Positions 1 to 9,900 of a DNA stretch of 64,000 nt are shown piece after piece; within the stretch, counting starts at the first letter, position 1, and the number at the start of each line of letters is the position of its first letter. The stretch is taken from the NCBI GenBank assembly GCA_016342495.1, contig JAEIOG010000014.1, positions 1 through 64,000 on the forward strand, given 5' to 3'. Below the pieces are notes generated by a model that was not told the origin of the DNA, ran no database searches, and was given only the letters and a program-made list of their open reading frames with translations. Source of the stretch: Phycisphaerae bacterium. Its GTDB lineage: Bacteria > Planctomycetota > Phycisphaerae > Sedimentisphaerales > SM23-30. Position numbers and translations under genes: made by a program.

Positions 1-639
1 CCCCAAAAAAAAGCTATTTTTGCTACCGCAAATCAGCTTAACACACCTATTCCCTAGACTATGGGATGGTTGTGATATTTAATCTATATATTTTAAGTGT
101 CTTTATTAATAATACCTATGAGACGATAGATTAAACAAAAAAATATGATATTTAACCTGCTATGGCCGACATAAACTAAGTGGAGCAAATAGTTTATGTT
201 GAAATCAATGTATGCGAATTGTCAATATCTGCTAATTATCAATACTTTGTTTCTTAAACAATATGTGAAAAGTTAAATTTTCTACTCATTTTTTTTTGAA
301 TGGTTAAAAGAGGTAAAAGTGATGAGGGGTGACTTGAATGATTTGCTAATAAGTCAATAGTAGTAATAGTTAAACCATATTGATTTAGAGTAATGATGAT
401 GCCGATTTGAAGGGCGGTGGTAAGGTTCGCTTGGCAAATGGACCGGAAATAAGTACCCTTAATATTAAGGGTGCCTCTAAAAACGAATTCTACAGTTACC
501 CTTATGTAAATATTTGTATCTATTTGTTATTATCTTCACTGAATAATTCCAAAAGACCATTTATATATTCGAAGGCTTTATTGAATCAGACTAATAAGAA
601 TTAAAAAGATCATTTTATGAGCTGTTTTGTCTACTTTTA
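1..639. other. AT-rich region without a supported gene
   Basis: I see no gene here. The only open frame of note (407-604) starts with TTG, has no convincing ribosome binding site and resembles no family I know. The one visible structure is a perfect 18-bp palindrome at 455-472 (accctt...aagggt arms), which has no T-run and so is not an obvious terminator. The region lies downstream of the minus-strand glycosidase gene that ends at 640. Confidence 0.5.
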
Positions 640-2238
640 TTAATTGTTAACAAGGAAAATTTCGCCAAGCAGTATATTGCATCCATAGTTCCCTACGCCT
701 TTGACATCAATGACTTCCAAGATGAGATTAAGCTTGTTTTCTTTAATTGCATCTTTGGCAACAGGGATTTCCAGCCATTTGCCACGAATTAATTCATTGC
801 CGGCAAGGTCAAGCTGCCAGATGACTTTTTCTTCATGTAATATTCGATAGAAGCGATAGCCAACGTTTGGCTCCTGGGCATTTAGATCATCTGACAAAAA
901 AATCTGCAGAGCTAAGCCTTTTTGTATATCTTTGCCTGTCAGATCAAAATCTAATTTGAACTGCACATTGTCATTAGGCTGCGAAGCGGTTTTAGCTGGG
1001 AAAGACAAACCTAAAAGGTCATTTTCGGCAATATCAGGCAGAATATTTATCGACCATTGTTGAGCTTTGTTGATATTGAATTTATTTAAAATTACTGGTT
1101 TAATTGAAGCGATGGTTGGTTTATTGGTATCACGTTTTGTCAGGTTGGCCATCACCCGAAATGATGAAGTCTTCAAATTGGCAAATTCTGGCTCAAGTAA
1201 TGGATTGGCCTGCCAGTATTTTTCGTTTGCCCCGCCAAAGTTTTTTGATGTATAGCGAATAGGTTCAAAGTCGGGGAGATATTGTGTTGGCACCGAGCCC
1301 CAAACCGTATTAAGATGACCCAGCATTAAATTACTTTGCTGCTGCTTTGAATAATTGATATAAGCATTTACTGCATTGGTATTTTTATAACTTGCTGGTA
1401 ATACCCGGAAACCTTTTTTAATAAACAAGGGAACCGAATCATAGGATTTTTCCAGATTATAATGCCAGTCGCAAATTATAATATCTTTGGGGATTAAATC
1501 GATAGCGGTATGGGTGCCGTTATCTGAAGCTTCCCATTTGCTCCCATACATTTTACTGGCATCAATAAGGCGATCACCCCACATCAGCATTTCAACTTTT
1601 TTATTCTGAATCAGGTGTTTATGATAATCATTTACAATTTTGGCGAAAAGCTCACCTTTATTTTTGCCTTTACATCGTGGGCAGTCATCATCAGCGATAA
1701 TAAAAACTTCATCCAAGCCAACATGCAAGGCATTAGCCTGGAATGCCTCGATCAGTTCATCCATTAAATCAAAAATTATCGGATTAACTTCCGGATGAAG
1801 AGGACACCAGCTGCGACAATATATGCCTTTGTTGCCCGGATATTTATTTGGTGTTTCATCGTATTGAGGATACTTAGTCAGGAAAGTGTTGGTATGGGAT
1901 GCCCATGACTGATGGCCCAGGCATTGAAACTGCGGGATGAGACGAATATTATTATCTTTGCATTTAGCGACTAGTTTATTGATTTGTTCTCTGCTGCTGG
2001 CTGATTGGGCGGCCAGCTCCGGGTGTTTTTTATATTTGAAACCGTAGTTTATCTCGGCAATGATAACATTGACTCCTATATTGGCAAGTTGGTCGATAAC
2101 ATTAGTTAGTCGTTCAACTTCCCAGCTGTTAGTAGCCATCACATGCAATCCGCGCCAGGGCTCTTTTTTGATTTCATCTGCTCTGGAAATATCAATCATT
2201 AATGCCAGTGATAGTATAATCGCAATATGTCGCAACAT
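640..2238 (-). CDS. Secreted GH20-type beta-N-acetylhexosaminidase-like glycosidase
   Basis: 532 residues. The N-terminus is a signal peptide (about residues 1-20, cut near SRA). The body reads as a glycoside hydrolase family 20 TIM barrel: the segment LHVGLDEVF around residues 171-179 matches the GH20 H-x-G-x-D-E signature that carries the Asp-Glu catalytic pair for substrate-assisted hydrolysis of terminal GlcNAc/GalNAc. The C-terminal ~150 residues look like a beta-rich accessory domain. A ribosome binding site (ggag) lies just before the ATG. It sits 84 bp downstream of an AmpG-like transporter on the same strand, which suggests release of amino sugars outside the cytoplasm followed by uptake. 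Sequence around the barrel is divergent, so exact substrate is unknown. Confidence 0.75.
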   Translation of the reverse strand: MLRHIAIILSLALMIDISRADEIKKEPWRGLHVMATNSWEVERLTNVIDQLANIGVNVIIAEINYGFKYKKHPELAAQSASSREQINKLVAKCKDNNIRLIPQFQCLGHQSWASHTNTFLTKYPQYDETPNKYPGNKGIYCRSWCPLHPEVNPIIFDLMDELIEAFQANALHVGLDEVFIIADDDCPRCKGKNKGELFAKIVNDYHKHLIQNKKVEMLMWGDRLIDASKMYGSKWEASDNGTHTAIDLIPKDIIICDWHYNLEKSYDSVPLFIKKGFRVLPASYKNTNAVNAYINYSKQQQSNLMLGHLNTVWGSVPTQYLPDFEPIRYTSKNFGGANEKYWQANPLLEPEFANLKTSSFRVMANLTKRDTNKPTIASIKPVILNKFNINKAQQWSINILPDIAENDLLGLSFPAKTASQPNDNVQFKLDFDLTGKDIQKGLALQIFLSDDLNAQEPNVGYRFYRILHEEKVIWQLDLAGNELIRGKWLEIPVAKDAIKENKLNLILEVIDVKGVGNYGCNILLGEIFLVNN

Positions 2239-2322
2239 GTTATCAGCTCCAAACAGTGGTTAAAAGATCAATTTGTATGCTGATATTAAACGAATTACTT
2301 TGATTTGTCAATAAGATGATAT

Positions 2323-3732
2323 TTATAATGATTGTTTACCATCCAGCAGTCTCCTGGATTGGTCTGGATCAATAAAAGGTAAAACCAGCAGCATTAATAG
2401 CTGAAATATCCCAACGCAGAAATACAGTCCCGCATAAATCATCAGTGCGTCGGGAATCCCGAAGGGATTGGAAACCTGATTTGGATCATAGCCAAGTTCA
2501 CCCGGCTTGATAACCTGGTCAGGATTTGGAGTATAAGGAAAATAATCCAGCATTATTGTTTTTACTATGCCGGCGAATTTGGCACCGATTGTGGTGGAAA
2601 AATTCATAATCGCCATATAGGCGGTAAACTGTGTAGCAGCTACCTTCGGCCATGATACCCCCATTGCCAATGAGAAAAATGAGACGGCCATCACTGCTAT
2701 GAGAAAAGTTTCCAATAAGGTTACAATAATCATATAATTCTTATTTGGCCAATGGGCAGTTGTAGCACTTAAGGTTATCCAGATAATCCCAATAATTATC
2801 CCTGTGATAGCTAGAGTCTTTCTTTGACCAATTTTGTCGGCTATAATGCCACCTAATATCGATCCAGCAACTGCAATCAGCGAACCCCAAAACCCGGTAA
2901 GATTGACCCATTGATCTTTTTGCCAGCCGAGGTTTTGCACCATTAAAACTGTGCCAGCTACTGAAAGAATTCCAATTCCAAAATTGATAAACAAAGCCAA
3001 GAATGCTGTCAGTATAGTTGATCGCAAACTGAAAGCTTTCAATAGTGTTTTGAACATTTGCAGTGTTGAACCAAAAGCCTGGGCTGAACTGGCAGGGCTG
3101 GCTTTGCCTTTGGACCAGGGCATTAACTTTTCTCCTGCTCTTTCCCTTAGAAGCAAAGGTAATAGCATTATTGCTGTTAAGAGGATTATCTGGACGATTA
3201 AAGCCATTGCCATATTTGAATGTTTTATAACTAACATTAGCCCCGATGAACCAATCATTGTGCCGAGATATTTAGCTCCATACATATAGCCATTAACTTT
3301 ACCGCGTTCATCTTCATGTAGAATATCAACAGCTAATGCATCTACTGAGACATCCTGCAGGGCATTGAATATATTATGAATAAATACCATGGCACAAATG
3401 AGTTTCAAATTAGAATCCAGATCCGAAATCAGTAGCATAGCACCGATAGTCAATATCATCATGATTTGGGCCAGTATGATCCATGGCCGCCGTCGGCCCA
3501 TCGAAGGTATTCCAAATCTATCAACAATTGGCCCCCATATCCATTTGAAAGCCCATGGCAAAGTACTCCATGCGACAATGTTCCCGATGTCATTTTCTAC
3601 AAGTCCTTTTTCGGCCATGTAAGCAGTTAGCGTATATATTACAAAGCCAAAAGGTATTCCCTGAGCGACATAGAGCCCACATAGGGTTGTAATACGGAGC
3701 AGGCGATTATCTGAAAGATTAATTTTTTGCAT
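2323..3732 (-). CDS. MFS transporter, AmpG/PAT-like
   Basis: 469 residues with about 12 hydrophobic segments, a normal size for the major facilitator superfamily. The N-terminal stretch GLYVAQGIPFGF and the motif D-R-F-G-x-P-x-x-G-R-R-R-P-W (about residues 72-86) resemble AmpG/PAT-type carriers, which move muropeptides or acetyl-CoA across the inner membrane. A cytoplasmic loop near residues 195-220 separates the halves, as usual. It is the upstream gene of a probable two-gene unit with the GH20-type glycosidase at 640-2238, so import of a GlcNAc-containing sugar or muropeptide is a reasonable inference. Substrate is not proven by sequence. Confidence 0.75.
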   Translation of the reverse strand: MQKINLSDNRLLRITTLCGLYVAQGIPFGFVIYTLTAYMAEKGLVENDIGNIVAWSTLPWAFKWIWGPIVDRFGIPSMGRRRPWIILAQIMMILTIGAMLLISDLDSNLKLICAMVFIHNIFNALQDVSVDALAVDILHEDERGKVNGYMYGAKYLGTMIGSSGLMLVIKHSNMAMALIVQIILLTAIMLLPLLLRERAGEKLMPWSKGKASPASSAQAFGSTLQMFKTLLKAFSLRSTILTAFLALFINFGIGILSVAGTVLMVQNLGWQKDQWVNLTGFWGSLIAVAGSILGGIIADKIGQRKTLAITGIIIGIIWITLSATTAHWPNKNYMIIVTLLETFLIAVMAVSFFSLAMGVSWPKVAATQFTAYMAIMNFSTTIGAKFAGIVKTIMLDYFPYTPNPDQVIKPGELGYDPNQVSNPFGIPDALMIYAGLYFCVGIFQLLMLLVLPFIDPDQSRRLLDGKQSL

Positions 3733-3865
3733 AGATGCCTTTGGAAATATTATGATCGTTATTAAGTGGTTGTATTATCATAGTTTCTCATAAAAAAACA
3801 TCTTCGTCAATATCCTAATATCCAGTTAAAGCTTATATTTCAGACAATAATCCATTTTTTTCAAC

Positions 3866-3895
3866 TTTACACAATAGCTAAAGATACGCTATAAT
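3866..3895 (+). promoter_or_regulatory. Probable sigma-70 promoter of uvrB
   Basis: A -35-like TTTACA (3866-3871) and a perfect TATAAT (3890-3895) are separated by 18 bp, about 37 bp before the uvrB ATG. I see no obvious inverted LexA/SOS operator between promoter and gene. Confidence 0.55.
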
Positions 3896-3932
3896 AATGA
3901 GATTGAATTATATTGACTAGTAAAGGTATCCT

Positions 3933-5969
3933 ATGGCTGACCATTTTAATACAAAAACCAGAGATTTCGAAATCGTAAGTGCCTTTGGGCCGGCTGGTGA
4001 CCAGCCACAAGCTATTGAGCAGTTATATGAGGGATTGATAAGTGGCCAACGCTTTCAGACTTTGATGGGGGTGACCGGGTCCGGTAAAACCTTTACGATG
4101 GCCAATGTTATAGAAAAATATCAGAGGCCAACTCTGGTCGTCAGTCATAATAAGACTCTGGCCGCCCAGCTTTATGAGGAATTTAAGGAAATCTTTCCCA
4201 ATAATGCTGTTGAATATTTTGTCAGCTATTATGATTATTATCAGCCAGAAGCCTATATACCCCAGCGTGATATTTATATCGAAAAAGATGCTTCGCGCAA
4301 TGATGATATTGAACGTCTGCGTCTGTCTGCGACGACATCGCTGATGAGCCGCAATGATGTCATTGTCGTGGCATCGGTTTCCTGTATTTTTGGATTGGGT
4401 TCGCCGGAAGATTATAAAGCGGCAATGGTTCCGGTGCGAGTCGGGATGGAAATTGACCGTGATGAACTTCTGCTAAGATTTACCGAGCTGCGTTATGACC
4501 GTAATGATATAGCTTTTGAAAGAGGGCGGTTTCGGGTGCGGGGCGATGTGGTTGAGATTTGGCCTGCTTATGATGAGTTTGCGGTTCGGATCGAAATGTT
4601 TGGTGATGAAATAGATCGAATCAGTCTGATTAATCCGGTTTCAGGAGAAGCCCTGGCTCAGGAAAATCAAACCTTTATCTATCCGGCTCAACATTATGTT
4701 ATGCCCGAAGAGCGTATTGACGGGGCATTGGAAAGTATTAAGACCGAACTGGATAAAAGACTATTGCAATTGCGCGGTGAGGGCAAATTGCTCGAAGCGC
4801 AAAGGCTCTCTGCCCGTACCCGTTATGATATGGAAATGATTCGGGAAGTTGGCTATTGCTCGGGCATCGAAAATTACGCTCGTCATCTTTCCGGCCTGCC
4901 AGCAGGAGCCAAACCCTTTACCTTGATTGATTATTTTCCTGATGATTATCTTTTCCTTATTGATGAATCTCATGTTACCTTGCCGCAGATGAAAGCGATG
5001 TTTGCTGGTGATTACAGCCGTAAGAAAGTCCTGGTCGATCATGGCTTTCGTCTGCCCAGTGCGATGGATAACCGACCATTGAAATTTGAAGAGATCGAAG
5101 ATAAGTGGGACAGGATAGTTTTTATCTCAGCTACGCCGGGCCCTTATGAAATGGAAAAAACTGAAGGAGCCGTTGTTGATCAGGTTATCCGTCCGACAGG
5201 CCTTATTGACCCGGAGATTTTTGTTGAACCAGCTTGTAGCCAGGTGCCGCATCTGATGGGGCAATTAGCTGACCGTGCCGCAAAGGGCGAAAGAGTGCTG
5301 GTAACGGTTTTGACCAAGCGATTAGCCGAAGACCTCAGTAAGTATATCTCCGAACAGGGTTTTAAATGTGCCTATCTGCACAGTGAAATTGTCACACTGG
5401 AACGAATCGAAATTCTGAAGCAATTGCGTGAAGGTGTCTATGATGTTATTGTTGGGGTTAATCTCCTGCGAGAAGGGCTTGACTTGCCTGAAGTGTCACT
5501 GGTGGCAATTTTAGATGCGGATAAGGAAGGTTTTCTTCGTAGCGAAACTTCACTTATCCAGACTATTGGCCGAACCGCTCGAAACGTCAATGCCAAGGTG
5601 ATACTTTATGGTGATAAAATTACTAATTCCATGCAGCGGGCAATTGATGAAACCGATCGAAGGCGTCAATTGCAGCAGGAATATAATGGCCAGCACGGCA
5701 TAACTCCTGAAACGATTAAGAAAGCCATTCGCCACAGCTTCGACAATGAACTGCAAGCGAGGCGCATAGCTCAGGAAGCATTATCCACTGATAAATATGA
5801 TTATGATCGTGAAGAGTTGATCGCCGCCTTGCAGCGGGATATGATGGCCGCCGCTGAAGCTATGGAATTTGAAAAGGCCGCCAAGCTTCGTGACCAGCTC
5901 GCCGAGGTGCAGGGGGCACCAACATTGAAAAAAAAGAAATCTAAAAAGAAACGGAATACCAAGAAATAA
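3933..5969 (+). CDS. uvrB: Excinuclease ABC subunit B
   Basis: 678 residues, the usual UvrB length. UvrB is the damage-verifying helicase of nucleotide excision repair and acts with UvrA and UvrC. Visible features are Walker A GVTGSGKT (46-53), the beta-hairpin [12 protein letters not shown] (99-110) that probes the helix for damage, a DESH Walker B box (344-347), helicase motif VI (QTIGRTARN) and a C-terminal UVR motif (about 625-660) for UvrC contact. The tail is very lysine-rich. A sulfatase gene follows after 38 bp with its own strong ribosome binding site, so any cotranscription is probably incidental. Confidence 0.98.
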   Translation: MADHFNTKTRDFEIVSAFGPAGDQPQAIEQLYEGLISGQRFQTLMGVTGSGKTFTMANVIEKYQRPTLVVSHNKTLAAQLYEEFKEIFPNNAVEYFVSYYDYYQPEAYIPQRDIYIEKDASRNDDIERLRLSATTSLMSRNDVIVVASVSCIFGLGSPEDYKAAMVPVRVGMEIDRDELLLRFTELRYDRNDIAFERGRFRVRGDVVEIWPAYDEFAVRIEMFGDEIDRISLINPVSGEALAQENQTFIYPAQHYVMPEERIDGALESIKTELDKRLLQLRGEGKLLEAQRLSARTRYDMEMIREVGYCSGIENYARHLSGLPAGAKPFTLIDYFPDDYLFLIDESHVTLPQMKAMFAGDYSRKKVLVDHGFRLPSAMDNRPLKFEEIEDKWDRIVFISATPGPYEMEKTEGAVVDQVIRPTGLIDPEIFVEPACSQVPHLMGQLADRAAKGERVLVTVLTKRLAEDLSKYISEQGFKCAYLHSEIVTLERIEILKQLREGVYDVIVGVNLLREGLDLPEVSLVAILDADKEGFLRSETSLIQTIGRTARNVNAKVILYGDKITNSMQRAIDETDRRRQLQQEYNGQHGITPETIKKAIRHSFDNELQARRIAQEALSTDKYDYDREELIAALQRDMMAAAEAMEFEKAAKLRDQLAEVQGAPTLKKKKSKKKRNTKK

Positions 5970-6007
5970 TATTTTAATCAATATAGTTTGTTATACAGGA
6001 GGCAACG

Positions 6008-7531
6008 ATGAATAGACGGGATTTTATGGCTCAACTGGCATTTGCAGGTATGGGAATTACTTTTGGCGGCTGCGGTTTACCTGATAAAACAGTATCTTTT
6101 TTCAATAGGTCTGAAGATAATCCAAATATTTTGATCATTGTTACAGATGATCAGGGATATGCTGACCTGAGTGCTTATGCACATGCCGCTGATGATGTTA
6201 ATACTCCCAATATGGACAGGATTGCAAAAGAAGGTACATTGATGTCGAGAGCTTATGTCAGTTGTCCGGTTTGTTCGCCATCAAGGGCGGGCTGGAATAC
6301 CGGCTTATATCAGCAGCGATGGAATCCCCAGGCCGGATGGAACCCCGGTTTACCAGTTGACGTTAAAACTATTGCCGAATACATGAAAGAAGCTGGCTAT
6401 GAAACATGCAAAATTGGTAAGAATGATTATGGTAAAAATTACCATAGAACCGATGTACGCGAGCATCCGCTAAATCATGGTTATGATGAATTCTTAGGTT
6501 TTAGCAGTCATGCCCATGATTTTTTCCTGTTGTCAGAGGAAATTGAAAAGCGAACCCCTGACCCTCACGGGCATAGTGCCGCTTTGGGCCAGCTTTATCA
6601 TAATAATGACAAGCAAAGTTTTGAAGATGGATATACAACGGAAATATTTACAGACTTTGCTATTGACTATGTCAAACAACGAAAAGACCAGGATAAGCCG
6701 TTTTTTATGACATTGTCGTATAATGCTGTTCATCATTTGATTCATGAAGTGCCTAAGAAATATCTCGACAGGTTTGGCGTTAAAGAAATACCAAATTATG
6801 ACCCCGGAAAAGATAATAAAAACCGGTATAATGCTTATTATACCAAATATTCCAAGGTTGAAAGCATTAATAGTGAAGATATGCGTAAATATTATTTAGC
6901 TAATCTGAATTGTCTTGATGATAATATTGGGCGATTGCTGGATGTTCTGGACCAGCAAAATCTTACTGAAGAAACCCTGGTAATATTTTTTGCCGATAAT
7001 GGTGGCTCGCCTTTAACTGGGGCCTGTAATCAGCCTTTACGCGGTTCAAAGTATATCATGTTTGAAGGTGGAATTAGAGTTCCGTTTATGATTCGCTGGC
7101 CTGGCAGGATTCCTGCTGGTGAAGTTTATGATCATCGTCTATCAACCCTTGATATTTTGCCAAGCTGTATAAAAGCATCTGGCAGAGATATTCCCGATGA
7201 CGCTGTGCTTGATGGCTATGATTTTCTTGAGGCAGTTTCGAAAGGTACGGAAAGCTCAACTGCTGGTAAGCCGGCATTCTGGCAGTTTAAAGATCACTGG
7301 GCGGTGATAGATGGAGATTGGAAACTGGTGAAGACAACTGATTATACCAGCAGAAAACCTACGCATCTGATCAGACAGGGGCCTAAGCCAGATGCAAACC
7401 GTCCGGCCTTGTTTAACTTAAAAGATGATATTGCTGAACAGAATGATTTATATAGCAAAAACCCTGAAATTGTTACCCGCTTAACCGGTTTGTATCAAAA
7501 CTGGCGCAAGCAGTGCAGTCAGAACAGTTGA
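6008..7531 (+). CDS. Sulfatase (formylglycine-dependent), probable Tat lipoprotein
   Basis: 507 residues. Type I sulfatases hydrolyse sulfate esters using a Cys converted to formylglycine. The core C89-S-P-S-R93 is the maturation and catalytic motif; TDDQG (46-50) supplies metal-binding Asp residues, and further conserved parts are GKNDYG (about 138), H-x-H near 164 and the late ADNGGS. The N-terminus has a twin-arginine-like R-R-D-F, a hydrophobic stretch and a lipobox ending at Cys22, so it probably leaves the cytoplasm folded and is lipid-anchored. aggagg lies 6 bp before the ATG. The next gene, 38 bp on, is a GH50-like glycosidase, which suggests joint attack on a sulfated galactan or similar glycan. 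Confidence 0.92.
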   Translation: MNRRDFMAQLAFAGMGITFGGCGLPDKTVSFFNRSEDNPNILIIVTDDQGYADLSAYAHAADDVNTPNMDRIAKEGTLMSRAYVSCPVCSPSRAGWNTGLYQQRWNPQAGWNPGLPVDVKTIAEYMKEAGYETCKIGKNDYGKNYHRTDVREHPLNHGYDEFLGFSSHAHDFFLLSEEIEKRTPDPHGHSAALGQLYHNNDKQSFEDGYTTEIFTDFAIDYVKQRKDQDKPFFMTLSYNAVHHLIHEVPKKYLDRFGVKEIPNYDPGKDNKNRYNAYYTKYSKVESINSEDMRKYYLANLNCLDDNIGRLLDVLDQQNLTEETLVIFFADNGGSPLTGACNQPLRGSKYIMFEGGIRVPFMIRWPGRIPAGEVYDHRLSTLDILPSCIKASGRDIPDDAVLDGYDFLEAVSKGTESSTAGKPAFWQFKDHWAVIDGDWKLVKTTDYTSRKPTHLIRQGPKPDANRPALFNLKDDIAEQNDLYSKNPEIVTRLTGLYQNWRKQCSQNS

Positions 7532-7569
7532 AAATAAAAGAGAGTATTACCCTGCAATGGAGTTGAACT

Positions 7570-9669
7570 ATGAGAAACTATCGATTTATTCTTATCGTCT
7601 TGTGTATATCTGCCTTTACCACTGCTGCTGCTGCCAGAGAATTGTGGCAATTTATCCCTGGCAACCAGACCGGAGACATTACCGCCACCGATGCAACCTA
7701 CAGTATAGCTGATGGAGCGATGGCTATCAAAACAGGGAACCAAAAGGATTGGCCCGGTGTTACATTGCATGTCAAAGGGGATAATTGGGATCTTTCAAAG
7801 TTTCGTTATGTCAAGCTGGATGTCCAAAATACTTCATCTAAGATTCTAACGCTTGCAATGCGGATAGATGACCCACAAGGTAATGGCTCAAAGCACAGCA
7901 GGACCCAGTCAATTGATATTCCTGTCGGTAAAACAGCTGTACTTGATGTTCCCTTAAATGATTCACCATGGGTTTTAGATAAGCCCTTGGAATTAGTTGG
8001 CATGCGGGGTAATCCCACAGCTAATGAAAACTTTGATACAAAACAGATTTGCCGGGTTTATATTTTCCTTAATAAACCCAATGATAAGTTTTCTTTTAAG
8101 ATAAGTAATTTGCGAGCCGCCGGAGAGGTTCAATTCCTTGACTCCAAAACTTTTATTCCTTTTGTAGATGAATTTGGTCAGTTTATCCATTGCGATTGGC
8201 CCGGCAAGATTAAGTCCGAAGCTGGCCTGTTTAAGGCAAAGCAGAGCGAAGCTATGGAAATGGCTATTCAACCATCGCCGGGGAAATGGAATAAGTATGG
8301 CGGCTGGCTCGCTGGGCCCAAGCTTACCGCCAGCGGTTACTTCAGAGTTCAAAAGGTTAAGGGCCAATGGTGGCTGGTTGACCCGGATGGCTATTTGTTC
8401 TGGTCTCATGGTGTTGACTGTGTGGGAACCGGGGCCGCTAGTCCCATCTCAGATAGAGAGAATTATTTCAAATGGCTGCCGGACCAGAAGGGCAAGTTTG
8501 CTGATTGCTATAGCACAGGCAGCTGGGCCCCGCATGGTTATTATGCCGGCAAAGGCAAATACCGGACATTTGACTTTTCTCAGAGTAACCTCAAGCGTAA
8601 ATATGGGGATGATTATTTCGATGATTATGCATTGCTGTGTCATCAGCGTCTGCGTAGCTGGGGGATGAATACCATAGCCAATTGGTCTGATGCCAGGATA
8701 TATCTCAAAAAGAAAACTCCCTATACTGCGACTCTGCATTTTACTTCAAAGGTTATCGAAGGTTCGCAGGGTTACTGGGGTAAATTCTATGATGTATTTG
8801 ATCCTGAGTTTCGCTCGGCATTAAAACAGAGGATTGCAAGAGAAAAAGCTAAAACTATCGATGATCCATGGTGCATTGGTTTTTATGTGCATAATGAATT
8901 AGGCTGGGGCGATGATACCTCGCTGGCATTAGCGGCTTTGTTGAGCCCGAAAGATCAGGCTGCCAAGAAAAAGTTTATGGCGGTCCTGCAAGAGAAATAT
9001 ATTGATATCGACAAATTAAATAAGGTGTGGGGCTCTGATTATGCCAGCTGGGACGCTTTGCTGGAAAGTCAGGCCAGACCGGACCTTGCCAAATCACGCG
9101 AGGATCTAAATGATTTCTACCGGCAGGTCGCCGAGCAGTATTTCAAGATTATCAAAGAAGAATTGAAACTGGCCGCCCCTAATCAGCTTTACCTTGGCTG
9201 TCGCTTTGCCTGGGTCAATGACACCGCCGCTATTGCTGCCGCTAAGTATTGCGATATCATTTCCTATAATCGTTATAAAAGAACAGTCTCTGACTTGCGA
9301 TTACCGGACAATATCGATAAACCTCTGATTATCGGCGAGTTCCATTTTGGCACACTTGACCGGGGCATGTTCCATACCGGGCTGGTCCCGTGCAAAGATC
9401 AGGATGACCGGGCCGATCATTATCGCAATTATGTCTATGGCGCCCTGCGCAATCCAGATATTGTCGGAACTGGCTGGTTCCAGTTCCGCAGCCAAGCCTT
9501 AACCGGACGCGGCGATGGCGAGAACTACCAGATAGGACTGCTGGATATCTGTGATAGCCCCTATCCCGAAACCATTAAAGCCGTCCGTGATATAGGCTAC
9601 GATCTATACAATTATCGCTATAATGTAAGGCAGGTTGAACCTGCAGACAACTTACATAAGGGTCATTGA
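7570..9669 (+). CDS. Secreted GH50/beta-agarase-like glycoside hydrolase
   Basis: 699 residues with a signal peptide (about 1-22). Residues ~25-190 form a beta-sandwich, carbohydrate-binding-like domain; the rest is a clan GH-A barrel of the GH50/agarase type, recognised by GYFRVQKVKGQWWLVDPDGY and FWSHGVDCVG. The probable acid/base is E443 in YVHNE and the nucleophile E590 in IIGEF. Beta-agarases of this type release neoagaro-oligosaccharides, but many planctomycete relatives act on unknown beta-galactans, so specificity is open. It follows a sulfatase by 38 bp, probably in one transcript. Oddity: the last 13 residues (from about 9631) are encoded by a dispersed intergenic repeat, found again at 11841. 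Confidence 0.82.
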   Translation: MRNYRFILIVLCISAFTTAAAARELWQFIPGNQTGDITATDATYSIADGAMAIKTGNQKDWPGVTLHVKGDNWDLSKFRYVKLDVQNTSSKILTLAMRIDDPQGNGSKHSRTQSIDIPVGKTAVLDVPLNDSPWVLDKPLELVGMRGNPTANENFDTKQICRVYIFLNKPNDKFSFKISNLRAAGEVQFLDSKTFIPFVDEFGQFIHCDWPGKIKSEAGLFKAKQSEAMEMAIQPSPGKWNKYGGWLAGPKLTASGYFRVQKVKGQWWLVDPDGYLFWSHGVDCVGTGAASPISDRENYFKWLPDQKGKFADCYSTGSWAPHGYYAGKGKYRTFDFSQSNLKRKYGDDYFDDYALLCHQRLRSWGMNTIANWSDARIYLKKKTPYTATLHFTSKVIEGSQGYWGKFYDVFDPEFRSALKQRIAREKAKTIDDPWCIGFYVHNELGWGDDTSLALAALLSPKDQAAKKKFMAVLQEKYIDIDKLNKVWGSDYASWDALLESQARPDLAKSREDLNDFYRQVAEQYFKIIKEELKLAAPNQLYLGCRFAWVNDTAAIAAAKYCDIISYNRYKRTVSDLRLPDNIDKPLIIGEFHFGTLDRGMFHTGLVPCKDQDDRADHYRNYVYGALRNPDIVGTGWFQFRSQALTGRGDGENYQIGLLDICDSPYPETIKAVRDIGYDLYNYRYNVRQVEPADNLHKGH

Positions 9670-9812
9670 TTGGTAGGTTCTCCCGGCGTCGTTGCCGCCT
9701 GCTTCGGGGCAGATGTCGGGCGCCGGGGGAGATGTTTTTAAGCAGGTCGAGCATCTTGCTTAACATTAGTTTCATTGCCGCACTGACTGGAATTTAATGA
9801 CAATCAAGATGC
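9631..9812 (+). repeat. Dispersed repeat, copy A
   Basis: This copy begins caggttgaacctgcagacaa inside the 3' end of the glycosidase gene and runs to about 9812. Copy B at 11841-12000 matches over nearly its whole length in the same orientation, apart from an insertion of about 19 bp (a second ...gggcgccggg...gatg block near 9717-9735) present only here. It is richer in GC than the surrounding genes. Function unknown; it behaves like an intergenic repetitive element. Confidence 0.8.
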
Positions 9813-9827
9813 TTGTCCTACTTAGCT

Positions 9828-9900
9828 GGTTGTCGGGCGGGCGGGGCAGATGTTATTAAATCCACTTCGGCATTATAACTCATTCAAAAAGTGAGTCCTA
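9828..9900 (-). repeat. Inverted relative of the 12011/12193 repeat
   Basis: The segment from gttgtcgggcgggcgggg to attcaaaaagtgagtcc resembles, in reverse complement, the paired repeats at 12011-12105 and 12193-12288. The match is imperfect but spans the GC-rich gggcgggcggg block and the AT-rich attcaaaaa block in the right order. It abuts the 3' end of the deacetylase fusion gene. Confidence 0.5.

Noticed and set aside
407-604. 65-codon open frame
   Set aside because: TTG start, no ribosome binding site, and the composition is that of non-coding sequence.
3733-3932. LexA/SOS operator before uvrB
   Set aside because: I saw a good promoter but no inverted CTGT...ACAG or GAAC...GTTC type box.
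8168-8668. 166-codon frame within the GH50-like gene
   Set aside because: A shadow of the intact glycosidase frame, which shows clear conserved motifs.
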